From Kiritimatiellia bacterium (lineage in GTDB: Bacteria > Verrucomicrobiota > Kiritimatiellia > RFP12 > UBA1067): a stretch of DNA of 64,000 nt. The stretch covers positions 59,247 through 123,246 of the forward strand of contig JAFTCL010000020.1 in NCBI GenBank assembly GCA_017454745.1, in the 5' to 3' direction. The position numbers and the translations under genes are program-made. Of this stretch, positions 53,593-61,436 are shown in pieces. The notes beneath the pieces are model-generated. The model ran no database searches, had not been told where the DNA came from, and saw only the letters and a list, made by a program, of their open reading frames with translations. Position 1 is the first letter of the stretch; each line of letters begins with the position of its first letter.

Positions 53593-55767
53593 CTATTCGC
53601 CGAAAATGCGCATCATGCGGGTACGAAGATCGCCTTCGGTCTCCATGGGAACGTCGCCGCCACCGGTAGCGGTAATGTAATCGGAGAGGATGTTCAACGC
53701 TTCGTTAAGCACCACGTCGTTTTTGTCCGAATCTTTGGATTCGCCGGAATCCTCTTCCGACTCTTCAAGTTTGCGCAACTCGTTCTCGGCGAGCATCAGC
53801 TTGCGCCGCGCGCTTATCTCAAGGGGAACTTCCGTTTGTTCGTTTAGCTCCTTAAGATGCCTTACCAGGCGGCAGTGCTTGGCGTAGCGCGAATCCTTGG
53901 CCAGACGTTCGGCGGATTTTTCCTTAAGCTCCGGCAGGAGTTTCGCGGGGTCGGAGACCCGGATGTAGAGCGCTTCCTGGATTTGCGACCACGGCAACGC
54001 GCAGGGGAGTTTGTCCTCGCCGATGTCCAACCCGTCCAGTGTGGATGGGATAATAATGTCCGAATGGACGCCGCGCAATTGAGTGGACCCGCCGGTGATG
54101 CGGTAGAAGCTGGCGGTGGTGATTTTTATCGAGCCGAATTTTTCGTCGCCCAGCGGGATAACGGTCTGCACCGTGCCTTTGCCGTGCGACTGCGTGTCGC
54201 CGATGACAATGGCGCGTCCGTAATCCTGCAACGCGCCGGCCACGATTTCGGAAGCCGATGCCGACGCCCGGTTGATAAGCACCACGACCGGTTTCCTGAA
54301 GGCCATGGCCGAGGTGCCGTTCGGCACTGCCAATACCCCGATTTGCCGGGTTTCGCGCACTTGTACCGCCGGACCGCTGCGAACGAAAAGCCCGACGAGC
54401 GTTATCGCCTCGCGGAGCGATCCGCCGCCGTTGTTGCGCAGATCCAGCACCAGACCTTCAACGTTTTCGCTGTTGAACGCGGCAATCTGTTTCGCTACGT
54501 CGAGGGTGGCGCTTCGATAGCCGGGCTGATTGGGTCGCTTGTCCATTGTGCCGTAGAAGGTTGGCAGCCGCACCACGCCGAGTTTGCGTTCATGCTGCCC
54601 GTCAATCGTGACACGGGCGACATGCCCGGTGGCGGCCTGTTCCTCCAGTTTGATCTCGTCACGGATCAGGTCAACCAGTTTGGTGCTGGTTCCGCTGGGA
54701 TCGGAGGCGGGGATTACGTTCAACACGACCTTGGATCCCTTCTTGCCGCGGATTTTCCTCACAGCTTTGTCGAGCGGTAAATGGAGGATGTCTTCGATTT
54801 CGTTGTCACCCTGTCCCACGCCTATAATCTTGTCGCCCTTCACCAGTTTGTTGGCGCGGGTATCGCGGGCGGCCGGCCCGCCGGGAATAATCTCCATGAT
54901 TTTGGCGGTTCCGTCTTCGGGACGGAGTTGCGCCCCGATTCCGCACAGGGTAAGGTTCATATCGATGTCGAAATCTTCCTTGCGGATGGGCGACATATAA
55001 TCGGTGTGGGGGTCGTAGGCGGTGGAAATAGCGCTTAAGTAACGCTGGAGGATGGCCTCCTCGTCCATGTCCTGAATTACGAACAGCAACTGCTTGTAGC
55101 GTTTCGCGATGGATTCTTCCGGGGTGGGCGGGGGCGGTGCCGGAGTGGCGGTTGCCGCCTTGCCTTCATCCTTCTCGCCGTCGTTTCCCTTCTTGGTTTC
55201 GGCTTTGGCGGTAGGTTTGTTGGTGGCGTTTATGGCGTCAAGCTCTTTGGACAACAATTGCGCAAGGCGTTCGTTTTTGATCCGTTTCCGCCAGAGTTCG
55301 TTCTGTTCTTCGATGGTGGCGGGCCACGGTGCGTCCTTGCGTTTCCAGGTATATTGCTCGTCAATGGAAAAATCCGGGGTCTTGGTCAATTCGTTGGTTA
55401 CGAAACAATAGCGTTCCTCTACCCGCTGGCGGAACAGACGGTAAACCTCGTAAGCGAAACCGACATCCCCGTTTTTCAGGTCGTCGTCGATTTTAGTTTC
55501 CTGTCCGGCGAATTTTTCCAGATCTGATTGCAGGAAGTAACTGTGATCGTAATCGAATGAGGTCACCAGATTCGTCCACGCTCGGCGGGAGATGAGGTCG
55601 TCCAGCTTTTGCTGCGACAGGTGGTCTTTTTGCAGCAATGCCGTGACTTTCTGCGCAATCTTGCCGTAGTAAGGTTGCGGTTCCGGCATCGGTTTTTTGG
55701 CGGCGTTTTCACCGGTGGCAAAGGTGGCAACCGCCAAACATCCTGCAATAAGGGCGAAGATTCTCAT
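53593..55767 (-). CDS. prc: Carboxy-terminal processing protease (Prc/CtpA, peptidase S41)
   Basis: 724 residues with a signal peptide (MRIFALIAGCLAVATFATGEN). The long N-terminal tail-specific protease region precedes a PDZ domain (IMEIIPGGPAARDTRANKLVKGDKIIGVG, about 290-330) and the S41 catalytic domain with the Ser in NRASASASEIVAGAL and the Lys in HGKGTVQTV. The C-terminal tail is charged. A Lys/Glu/Ala/Pro-rich low-complexity insert is seen at about 195-225. Domain order and length match E. coli Prc rather than the short CtpA. It degrades C-terminally tagged or misfolded envelope proteins and trims cell-wall enzymes in the periplasm. Confidence 0.9.
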   Translation of the reverse strand: MRIFALIAGCLAVATFATGENAAKKPMPEPQPYYGKIAQKVTALLQKDHLSQQKLDDLISRRAWTNLVTSFDYDHSYFLQSDLEKFAGQETKIDDDLKNGDVGFAYEVYRLFRQRVEERYCFVTNELTKTPDFSIDEQYTWKRKDAPWPATIEEQNELWRKRIKNERLAQLLSKELDAINATNKPTAKAETKKGNDGEKDEGKAATATPAPPPPTPEESIAKRYKQLLFVIQDMDEEAILQRYLSAISTAYDPHTDYMSPIRKEDFDIDMNLTLCGIGAQLRPEDGTAKIMEIIPGGPAARDTRANKLVKGDKIIGVGQGDNEIEDILHLPLDKAVRKIRGKKGSKVVLNVIPASDPSGTSTKLVDLIRDEIKLEEQAATGHVARVTIDGQHERKLGVVRLPTFYGTMDKRPNQPGYRSATLDVAKQIAAFNSENVEGLVLDLRNNGGGSLREAITLVGLFVRSGPAVQVRETRQIGVLAVPNGTSAMAFRKPVVVLINRASASASEIVAGALQDYGRAIVIGDTQSHGKGTVQTVIPLGDEKFGSIKITTASFYRITGGSTQLRGVHSDIIIPSTLDGLDIGEDKLPCALPWSQIQEALYIRVSDPAKLLPELKEKSAERLAKDSRYAKHCRLVRHLKELNEQTEVPLEISARRKLMLAENELRKLEESEEDSGESKDSDKNDVVLNEALNILSDYITATGGGDVPMETEGDLRTRMMRIFGE

Positions 55768-55776
55768 AAAGGGCTC

Positions 55777-56493
55777 CTAATTGGTTTGCGGGCTGGATTC
55801 GTTGTGGTCGATTATCTTGACGATCTGCCCGATTTCCGTTGGGGTCAAATGGCAAGAACGGGAGTTGATTACCTTGATTAACTCCGAAACGTTGCAAATG
55901 GTTACTTTCCCGCAGACGGTCACTCCGGGAGTAAAAGTGTCGCTGGCGAAACACAGAACCGGTACGCATTCAACGGTCTGGTCGGTTTTCTTCGACAACA
56001 GCTCTCCCACCGAAAACGCGGAAGCCTCCGCCTGACGCAAAGCATCGCGTTGGGGAGTTTTTCCGTCCAGCGTGAGACGCTGCCCGTCCAATGCAACTTT
56101 GCCCGACCAGTATTTGGTCTCGATGGCGAACACGCCGCGTTCACCCACCACCACATGGTCGATTCCGGCGGAAAATCCTTCCAAATCGTTGAAAACGTGG
56201 TAGCCGTCGGGAAGGGCTTCCAGCGTGAATGAGACCCGCTCTTCCCCGCGTGCCCCTTTGAAAAACGAGGATAGCGCCTTAACCCCGTTGCGCAAGGCGT
56301 AAATCAGGACCGCGATTATTATCGCAAGCGCCGGGACTACCAGTTTGGACGGCATACGAGGCAAAAGCAGTCCTATAAACACCCCAGTCGCGAAAACCGC
56401 GCCCATCAGAGTGCCGAGCATTCTCAAAATTCCCCTGCCACGGGCTTCGTCACCCGGAACGCCGTGGATTTTGACTCTATTATTCCCTTTCAT
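55777..56493 (-). CDS. Membrane-anchored NERD (nuclease-related) domain protein
   Basis: 238 residues. Two hydrophobic helices near the N-terminus (GTLMGAVFATGVFIGLLL; LVVPALAIIIAVLIYAL) are followed by the NERD domain: GARGEERVSFTLEALPDGYHVFNDL, then IDHVVVGERGVFAIETKYWSGKV, with the D...E-x-K core that resembles a PD-(D/E)XK nuclease. The domain is common in bacteria and often assumed to act on DNA. Whether it cuts anything is unproven. It lies 9 bases before the protease gene in the same unit. No strong ribosome site was seen. Confidence 0.8.
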   Translation of the reverse strand: MKGNNRVKIHGVPGDEARGRGILRMLGTLMGAVFATGVFIGLLLPRMPSKLVVPALAIIIAVLIYALRNGVKALSSFFKGARGEERVSFTLEALPDGYHVFNDLEGFSAGIDHVVVGERGVFAIETKYWSGKVALDGQRLTLDGKTPQRDALRQAEASAFSVGELLSKKTDQTVECVPVLCFASDTFTPGVTVCGKVTICNVSELIKVINSRSCHLTPTEIGQIVKIIDHNESSPQTN

Positions 56494-56628
56494 AGTTAAG
56501 TGATATTTTCGCTTATTTTCGCTCCAGATGCAATCTAAAAGTTGAAAAGTCGAAGAGTTAGTTTCCTGCGGCGGTTAGGGCCGGCAAGACCACATTTGAC
56601 GGATAACCGGATACGTAAGGTGCGCGGA
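56494..56628. other. Intergenic gap without a recognised feature
   Basis: 135 bases between the arsC-like stop and the NERD start. A weak TTGCAT-17-GAAAAT on the minus strand is the only promoter-like pattern. No terminator hairpin with U-tract was found. Confidence 0.5.
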
Positions 56629-56979
56629 TCAAAGCAATTGTTCCCAGATTTCCGGTTTGAAACCGGCGCAAACCCCTTTGGGGGTAACCAGAATCGGCCG
56701 TTTCACCAACATTCCGTCGGTGGCCAGAAGGTCCAGCTGTTCGGATTCACCCATCGCTGGCAGTTTGGCACTCAATCCAAGTTCTTTGTAAAGTATGCCG
56801 GAAGTGTTGAAGAAACGTTTAAGCGGCAGTTTTGACTTTTCCCTCCATTTTTCCAACTCCTTCCGCGACGGCGGGTTGTCTTTGATATGGCGGCTCTCGA
56901 ATGCGGTTCCCCGCTCATTTAGCCAGGCCCGCGCCTTCTGGCATGTGGTGCATTTCGGGTATTCTACGAACAGGTTCAT
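56629..56979 (-). CDS. Spx/ArsC-family thioredoxin-fold protein
   Basis: 116 residues. Begins MNLFVEYPKCTTCQKARAWL, a CxxC thioredoxin-like pair, with KDNPPSRKELEKW and KRPILVTPKG (conserved Arg/Pro) matching the ArsC/Spx family (YffB/MgsR-like). The CxxC rather than a single catalytic Cys with three Arg argues for the Spx-type/YffB branch and against a true arsenate reductase. The ATG at 56979 overlaps the stop of the ABC ATPase (ATGA) and follows GGAG. Function unknown in this context; probably redox. Confidence 0.8.
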   Translation of the reverse strand: MNLFVEYPKCTTCQKARAWLNERGTAFESRHIKDNPPSRKELEKWREKSKLPLKRFFNTSGILYKELGLSAKLPAMGESEQLDLLATDGMLVKRPILVTPKGVCAGFKPEIWEQLL

Positions 56980-57632
56980 GTCGTTTCTCCTCGGTTGGTT
57001 TGACGGATGGTCCGGTCTTTGATTTCCAGACACCTTGGCATTTTTTTCGCCCACTCCAAATCGTGGGTTGCGATTAAAATGGTTTTCCCGCGCAGGCTGG
57101 CGATTAGGTCGATAACCTCCTGCCGCGCCAGGTAGTCGAGATGCGCGGTCGGCTCGTCAAGCAGCAGCAGGTCGGCTACGGATGCCAGCGCCAGCGCCAG
57201 CGCCAGCCGCTGCCTTTCCCCGTCGCTGAGCTGATGCAGTCTAGCCGCAGCGAATTTCCCGGTTCCGGTCAGATCCATGGCCTCGGTTACCGCGGCGCGG
57301 TCTTCGGGGCGCGGCGCTCCCCAGCGAGGCAGCCGGGAGGTACGGCCGAGCATCACAAATTCGTCCGCCCGCAACGGCAGTTGGCTGGGTACCGCTTGCT
57401 GCGGGATCCAGATGACGCGTTCGCGGGTATTCGCCACGCCGTCGCCGATCAAGAGTTTTCCGCTCCATTTCGCTTCGCTTGGCACATTGGCGATCACTTG
57501 CATCAGTGTGGATTTGCCGCTGCCGTTAAGACCGAGCAGCGCAACGTGTTCCCCGGCCCTGATTTCGCAGTTGACGTTCTTCAGCAGGGGGCGGCGATCG
57601 TACCAAAGGGAAAAATCCATCAGTTTCAGCAT
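56976..57632 (-). CDS. BtuD/FecE-type ABC transporter ATPase
   Basis: 218 residues. Walker A LLGLNGSGKSTLM, Q-loop IPQQAV, signature LSDGERQR (variant of LSGGE), Walker B LLLLDEPTAHLD and H-loop IATHD. Belongs to the class that energises vitamin B12, heme and ferric-siderophore importers, fitting the BtuF-BtuC fusion just upstream, which it overlaps by 7 bases. Start taken at ATG 57632 (MLKLMDFSLWYD) with AGGA upstream. A longer in-frame extension to 58424 lies inside the fusion gene and is rejected. Confidence 0.88.
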   Translation of the reverse strand: MLKLMDFSLWYDRRPLLKNVNCEIRAGEHVALLGLNGSGKSTLMQVIANVPSEAKWSGKLLIGDGVANTRERVIWIPQQAVPSQLPLRADEFVMLGRTSRLPRWGAPRPEDRAAVTEAMDLTGTGKFAAARLHQLSDGERQRLALALALASVADLLLLDEPTAHLDYLARQEVIDLIASLRGKTILIATHDLEWAKKMPRCLEIKDRTIRQTNRGETT

Positions 57633-59326
57633 GGTTTTTTCCTGGTTTCGGAGATTAGCAGAAAGAGGAAGAACGGGCCGCCGGTGAGGGCGGTAACCAC
57701 CCCGACCGGAATCCCTCCGGCGGCGCGGGTGGCGATAAAGTCGCACAGCCACATGAATAGTGCCCCGGCAATGGCGGCGGCCGGCAGCAATCGTCGGTGG
57801 TCTGCACCGATCAACCTGCGCATAAGATGGGGGATCATCAATCCCACAAAACCGATCACCCCGGCCAGCGATACTGCCGCGGCGGTTGCGACGGTGGCGG
57901 CCGCCAATAGGATCGGCACGTCTCGCCGGAGGTTCACCCCGAGCGCGGCGGCCATCGGTTCGCCCAGCATCAGCGCGTTGAGTGAACGGGCGTAACTGGT
58001 GATGGTCGCCGCCGCCAACGCGATACACGCCGTCGAGCAAAAGATTAACGGCCATGATGAGCACTGCAGATTGCCCAACATCCACCAGGTGATGCTGTGC
58101 AGTTCGCCTGGCGTGGCAAAGGTGATAATCAGCAGCAATAGGCTGGACTCGATGGCGCTGACCATTACCCCGGAGAGAATCAGCGAGTTCGGGTTCAACG
58201 CCCCGCCGGCGGTGCGGGCAATCCTGCAGACTATCCACAACGACGCAAACGCCGCTACGAAGGCAAGCACCGGGATACCCAGCGGATGGGCTGCGGAGAT
58301 GCCGGTAGCCATCCACGCCGCCGCGCCCAACGATGCGCCGCCGCTTACTCCCAGTACGTATGGGTCGGCCATCGGGTTGTTCAGTAGGGTTTGCAGTACC
58401 GCGCCGGCTAGTGAGAGCGCGCATCCCACCAACAATGCGGTCAACAGCCGGGCCAGCCGGAGTTGGCGGATGGCGGAGGCAGAGGTTCTCAGGTTTGCGG
58501 TGCGCAACGCGGCGGCATCGGCGTCCAAAAGGTTGCGGAGATCGCGTAAACCCGTGATGATGCGCGGTCCGGGCCGTACCAGCAAGTCGGTGTGGGGGAG
58601 GGCATACACCCTTTTAGAACGCACGGCGCGCAACTGTTGCCAACCGATGCGGTCGGAGAACAATTCCGCCGGATTGTCGGTTTTGGGATTGAACAGGCAG
58701 ATGATCAAATCGGGATCAAGTTCGGACAACTGATCCAATGCCATGCAAAAATACTCGCGGCCGTCGATGTCGCCCGCATTCTGGATTCCGAACAGTTGCA
58801 GGGCGTCACGGAGAAAACCGCGGTTTCCCACGGTAAATGGCTGCTGGGGGTCGAGCAGCAGCAGTGCCCGGCGCTGTAGCCGGTCGGTCCGCCGAAGTCC
58901 GCGCAATTCCTTGCGGATGGCGTTGGCGATAATTTTGGCGGCGGCTTGGCGTTTGGTCCAGAAACCGACGGTTTCCACGGCGTCCGGAATGGAGTCGAGG
59001 GTGTCGCAGCGGATTTCAACCACTGCCACGCCTTGCCCGGTTAAGATTGGACGGGTTTCTGGCGAAACCAGCTCGGTCGTAAGCAGGTGGGTGGGGTGGA
59101 GTTCCAGGGTGGCGACGGGATCTGGTATGGCGAACGGTCCGACCGCCGGCAGGTCTCGCGCTTTGTCCGGGAAATCGCAAGCCGATGATCTTCCCACCAA
59201 CAGATCGCCCGCTCCGATTGCGTAAACAATCTCCGTAAGGTTAGGCGCGGTGGATACCAGCCGCAGTTGCGGCTCGGCCGCTGCCGCCATAATGGGGACG
59301 GCCAATAACAAGGAGAAGAGTCGCAT
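57626..59326 (-). CDS. Fused periplasmic-binding and permease protein of a B12/heme/siderophore-type ABC importer
   Basis: 566 residues. Signal peptide MRLFSLLLAVPIMAAAAEPQ is followed by a BtuF-like substrate-binding domain (about 20-260; RLVSTAPNLTEIVYAIGAGDLLVG; GQGVAVVEI; WQQLRAVRSKRVYALP). A BtuC/FecD permease then runs from about 300 to 560 with about eight to nine helices and the family signature GFVGLMIPHLMRRLIGADHRRLL near the C-terminus. The two parts are normally separate proteins. Topology implies the binding domain is tethered to the first permease helix on the periplasmic side. The cognate ATPase gene follows. No B12 riboswitch is visible. Substrate (cobalamin, heme or siderophore) undetermined. 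Start 59326 avoids overlap with the SHD1 gene. Confidence 0.85.
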   Translation of the reverse strand: MRLFSLLLAVPIMAAAAEPQLRLVSTAPNLTEIVYAIGAGDLLVGRSSACDFPDKARDLPAVGPFAIPDPVATLELHPTHLLTTELVSPETRPILTGQGVAVVEIRCDTLDSIPDAVETVGFWTKRQAAAKIIANAIRKELRGLRRTDRLQRRALLLLDPQQPFTVGNRGFLRDALQLFGIQNAGDIDGREYFCMALDQLSELDPDLIICLFNPKTDNPAELFSDRIGWQQLRAVRSKRVYALPHTDLLVRPGPRIITGLRDLRNLLDADAAALRTANLRTSASAIRQLRLARLLTALLVGCALSLAGAVLQTLLNNPMADPYVLGVSGGASLGAAAWMATGISAAHPLGIPVLAFVAAFASLWIVCRIARTAGGALNPNSLILSGVMVSAIESSLLLLIITFATPGELHSITWWMLGNLQCSSWPLIFCSTACIALAAATITSYARSLNALMLGEPMAAALGVNLRRDVPILLAAATVATAAAVSLAGVIGFVGLMIPHLMRRLIGADHRRLLPAAAIAGALFMWLCDFIATRAAGGIPVGVVTALTGGPFFLFLLISETRKKPC

Positions 59327-59327
59327 A

Positions 59328-60098
59328 TCAGGGTTTGGCGCTGTCCGGGGGCGGGAAAGAGAAATCGAAACGGTCGATTTCCGGCTTGTCGGACTCGGAG
59401 TCTGGGTCTTCCCGGAGCAGGAGCCGCGAAACATAGGACGGCACGCCCTGCACTTCCCAGTACGCGCTGGGGTCGTCCTCGATCCGGATCCGTTTCACGA
59501 CAATCGGGTAGGGGATTGCAAGTTGGAATTTGTCCTGCGCCATTTGCACCGCCTCGCGCAGCGGCACGGAAACCTGCGGCGAGAAATAGAGGTTTTTTAG
59601 CATTCCGCGTTTGCCGGCTGCGGTGGTGTAGCAGTCCGACGCGATGCTGCTCCATCCGTAGATTTTGGTGGCGTCGCGTTGGAGAAAAGCCAGCGATTTG
59701 TCCTCACGGTCGTTGTTAGTCAGTTTGGCGTAAGTTTTGATGAAAATCCGTTTTACCATGCGGTAATTCGGCATTTCTATCGTCTCTTTTTGGGTGGCTT
59801 TGCCAAAACTTTTTGCCGGGCCTTCGGTTGAAACCTTGCCGGCGGTGGCAATCCAGGCCAAATCGTTGGGTGAAAGCTTCGAACGGCTGGTCGAGACTAG
59901 TTTGCCGTTGGTTTTTCGGAGAAAAATCTTACCGTCCTCCTCCTTTACGAACGATGCGTCAATCGTGTTGCCGTTAACCGACGCCCAGGTGCGGACCGGG
60001 TATTGCGCGGCGGGTTTCGCGGTGTCGCTTTCTTCAGCCTTGGCGGGATTAGCGGCCCAGACCAAGGCACAAAACAAAACAGTGGTTAATCGTCTCAT
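59328..60098 (-). CDS. Secreted SHD1-domain protein
   Basis: 256 residues. Signal peptide MRRLTTVLFCALVWAANPAKAEE. Residues about 37-85 form an SHD1 domain (RTWASVNGNTIDASFV...DGKIFLRKTNGK...SKLSPNDLAWI), a module frequent in PVC-group secreted proteins. The rest (about 110-245; PNYRMVKRIFIKTYAKL; PIVVKRIRIEDD) is an uncharacterised alpha/beta region with a proline-rich tail. It starts the ABC importer operon and ends 1 base before it. Role in that transport unknown. Confidence 0.75.
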   Translation of the reverse strand: MRRLTTVLFCALVWAANPAKAEESDTAKPAAQYPVRTWASVNGNTIDASFVKEEDGKIFLRKTNGKLVSTSRSKLSPNDLAWIATAGKVSTEGPAKSFGKATQKETIEMPNYRMVKRIFIKTYAKLTNNDREDKSLAFLQRDATKIYGWSSIASDCYTTAAGKRGMLKNLYFSPQVSVPLREAVQMAQDKFQLAIPYPIVVKRIRIEDDPSAYWEVQGVPSYVSRLLLREDPDSESDKPEIDRFDFSFPPPDSAKP

Positions 60099-60208
60099 AT
60101 CGGTCGTAGCTTTGAGTTTCTTTAACTGTCAATAGTTTGCCAAAACCGAGGTAGAAACTCAAGTCTAAACAACCGATTTTTAGTCGCTAACCAACCATCC
60201 AACTGTAA

Positions 60209-60372
60209 GCCGTCAAGTACTTCACCTCCAGGACCAAGACATGCCCTCACGATCCCGCGTTGGTTGAACGCCAGAACATTTACCTTCAAGCCCTTGTTGC
60301 GTATGGCGGCTTGGATATGATTGAAGGATACTATAACAAGAACAAGGCCTGGGTTCCATCCGTCGATTCCCG
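60209..60372 (+). pseudogene. Remnant of an NYN-domain (PIN-like) protein gene
   Basis: An open stretch without start codon reads VKYFTSRTKTCPHDPALVER, then QNIYLQALVAYGGLDMIEGY and YNKNKAWVP. This is the NYN/LabA-type pattern V-x-Y-F-T ... R-Q-x-x-Y-L-x-A-L. The preceding codon is a stop (TAA 60206-60208) and the 3' part is missing, so it is a gene fragment. In intact members the domain is a putative ribonuclease. It abuts, on the other strand, a fragment of an AAA/PD-(D/E)XK gene. Confidence 0.55.
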
Positions 60373-60674
60373 ATGCCAGAAATGTTCCGCGTCCGTAAAC
60401 GGCCCGGTCTTCGACCAGTAGTTCATCAGGATGCCGTTCGGGAGCGCCTTGCCCACGGCGACGGGATTCAGGACGCGTGCGCTGGAGTACGGCGAGGAGC
60501 GATAGGAATCATACCAGTGGCAAAGAAGCTTGATCGCTTTCTCCTGCCGTTCGCGAGCTTCCACAGCATGTCCGTCTTGTCAACATACACGTAGCCGTCG
60601 GTTATCAACCGCGCGAAGTCGTAGTCGAATGTGCCAATGTGGAAATGTTGCCAATAACCAATCCTAATGACCAA
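60373..60674 (-). pseudogene. Remnant of an AAA-ATPase_like/PD-(D/E)XK (DUF1703-type) gene
   Basis: Two reading frames together give conserved landmarks of the AAA-ATPase_like family: FDYDFARLITDGYVYVDKT (60630 region, N-terminal) and, after a frame change near 60560, HWYDSYRSS...VLNPVAVGKALPNGILMNYWSKTG. The whole P-loop region between them is missing, as is the C-terminal nuclease domain. It is therefore an internally deleted, frameshifted relic. A related gene end is found at 63842-64000. Confidence 0.6.
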
Positions 60675-60711
60675 TTGGAATTGGCAGCAATTTCACATTG
60701 GCGACATTCGT

Positions 60712-61420
60712 CTACTCCTCCACCTTGAGCCGGTAGAACCGTGCGGGGTCGTCGTCGTCATCGAAGACGAGCGTGCCGCCGGACTGGATGGTGAGGAGCT
60801 TCCACTCCGCCTGCGACCAGTCGGTGAGGCTCGTGGAGGACAGAACCTTGATCGTCACGCCGTCGGTGTTCACCGGGACGAGCGTCTGCACGACGGGATG
60901 CCCCGATGACCTTGCCGACATCGCCCGACGATGCCACGATGGTACTGATTTCCGGCTCCATCCCGTAGCCGGGAACCGAAATCGTGATGCAGTAGTTGCC
61001 GAAGGACGTGTAAAAAACCTCGCGGTAGTCATCCAAGTCGGGGTCATACTCCCATGTCGGCTCCTCGTATTCGTATTCTCCGTTCAGCTCGATCATTCCG
61101 GTGAACGGATGTGAAATCGTCAGCGTGAAGCCGCCGTCGGGGTTCGAGGCGAGGGACGCCTCGTCACCGGACTGGGAAAGCCATTCGCTGGATTACGTAA
61201 AACGGTCTAGGGCCGCAACCGTGTAGAGGTTGTCAAAGACATCGCGGAACGACCCATACCCGCTCTCGTCAACTGCGAGTTCCAGCGGGAACGACTGGTC
61301 GTACAGCGTGTAGGTCGTCCCGTTCGCATCAAACTGGACATCGTAAAGGGCCTGAGCCTGTACATCTAGGCCAAGAGTGATCGCTACGAACGCGGCGATG
61401 AGTGGCAGCATCTTCTTCAT
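60712..61420 (-). pseudogene. Broken gene for a small secreted protein
   Basis: Reads as one gene interrupted twice. The start ATG at 61420 (MKKMLPLIAAFVAITLGLDV, signal peptide; AGGAA upstream) runs to an in-frame TAA at 61193-61195. The same frame continues through WLSQSGDE, ASNPDGGFTLTISHPFTGMI and DVGKVIG. A frameshift in a run of four G (plus-strand CCCC, 60901-60904) switches to HPVVQTLVPVNTDGVTIKVL, ending in ARFYRLKVEE. Without the stop and the extra base it would be about 235 residues. The C-terminal pattern (Y/W strand, Asp run, R-F-Y-R-L) is common to secreted proteins of PVC bacteria. Function unknown. A sequencing error could explain one lesion but hardly both. Confidence 0.65.
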
Positions 61421-61436
61421 GGTGTTGTTCCTTTGC

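Noticed and set aside
56629..56979. True arsenate reductase ArsC
   Set aside because: The CxxC pair and context match the Spx/YffB branch. No other ars genes nearby.
56976..58424. Extended N-terminus for the BtuD-like ATPase
   Set aside because: The extra 264 residues overlap the permease gene in another frame and are Arg-rich nonsense. ATG 57632 begins the conserved domain.
60099..60208. Cobalamin riboswitch upstream of the BtuF-BtuC operon
   Set aside because: The space before the SHD1 gene is too short, and no B12-box-like sequence was seen.
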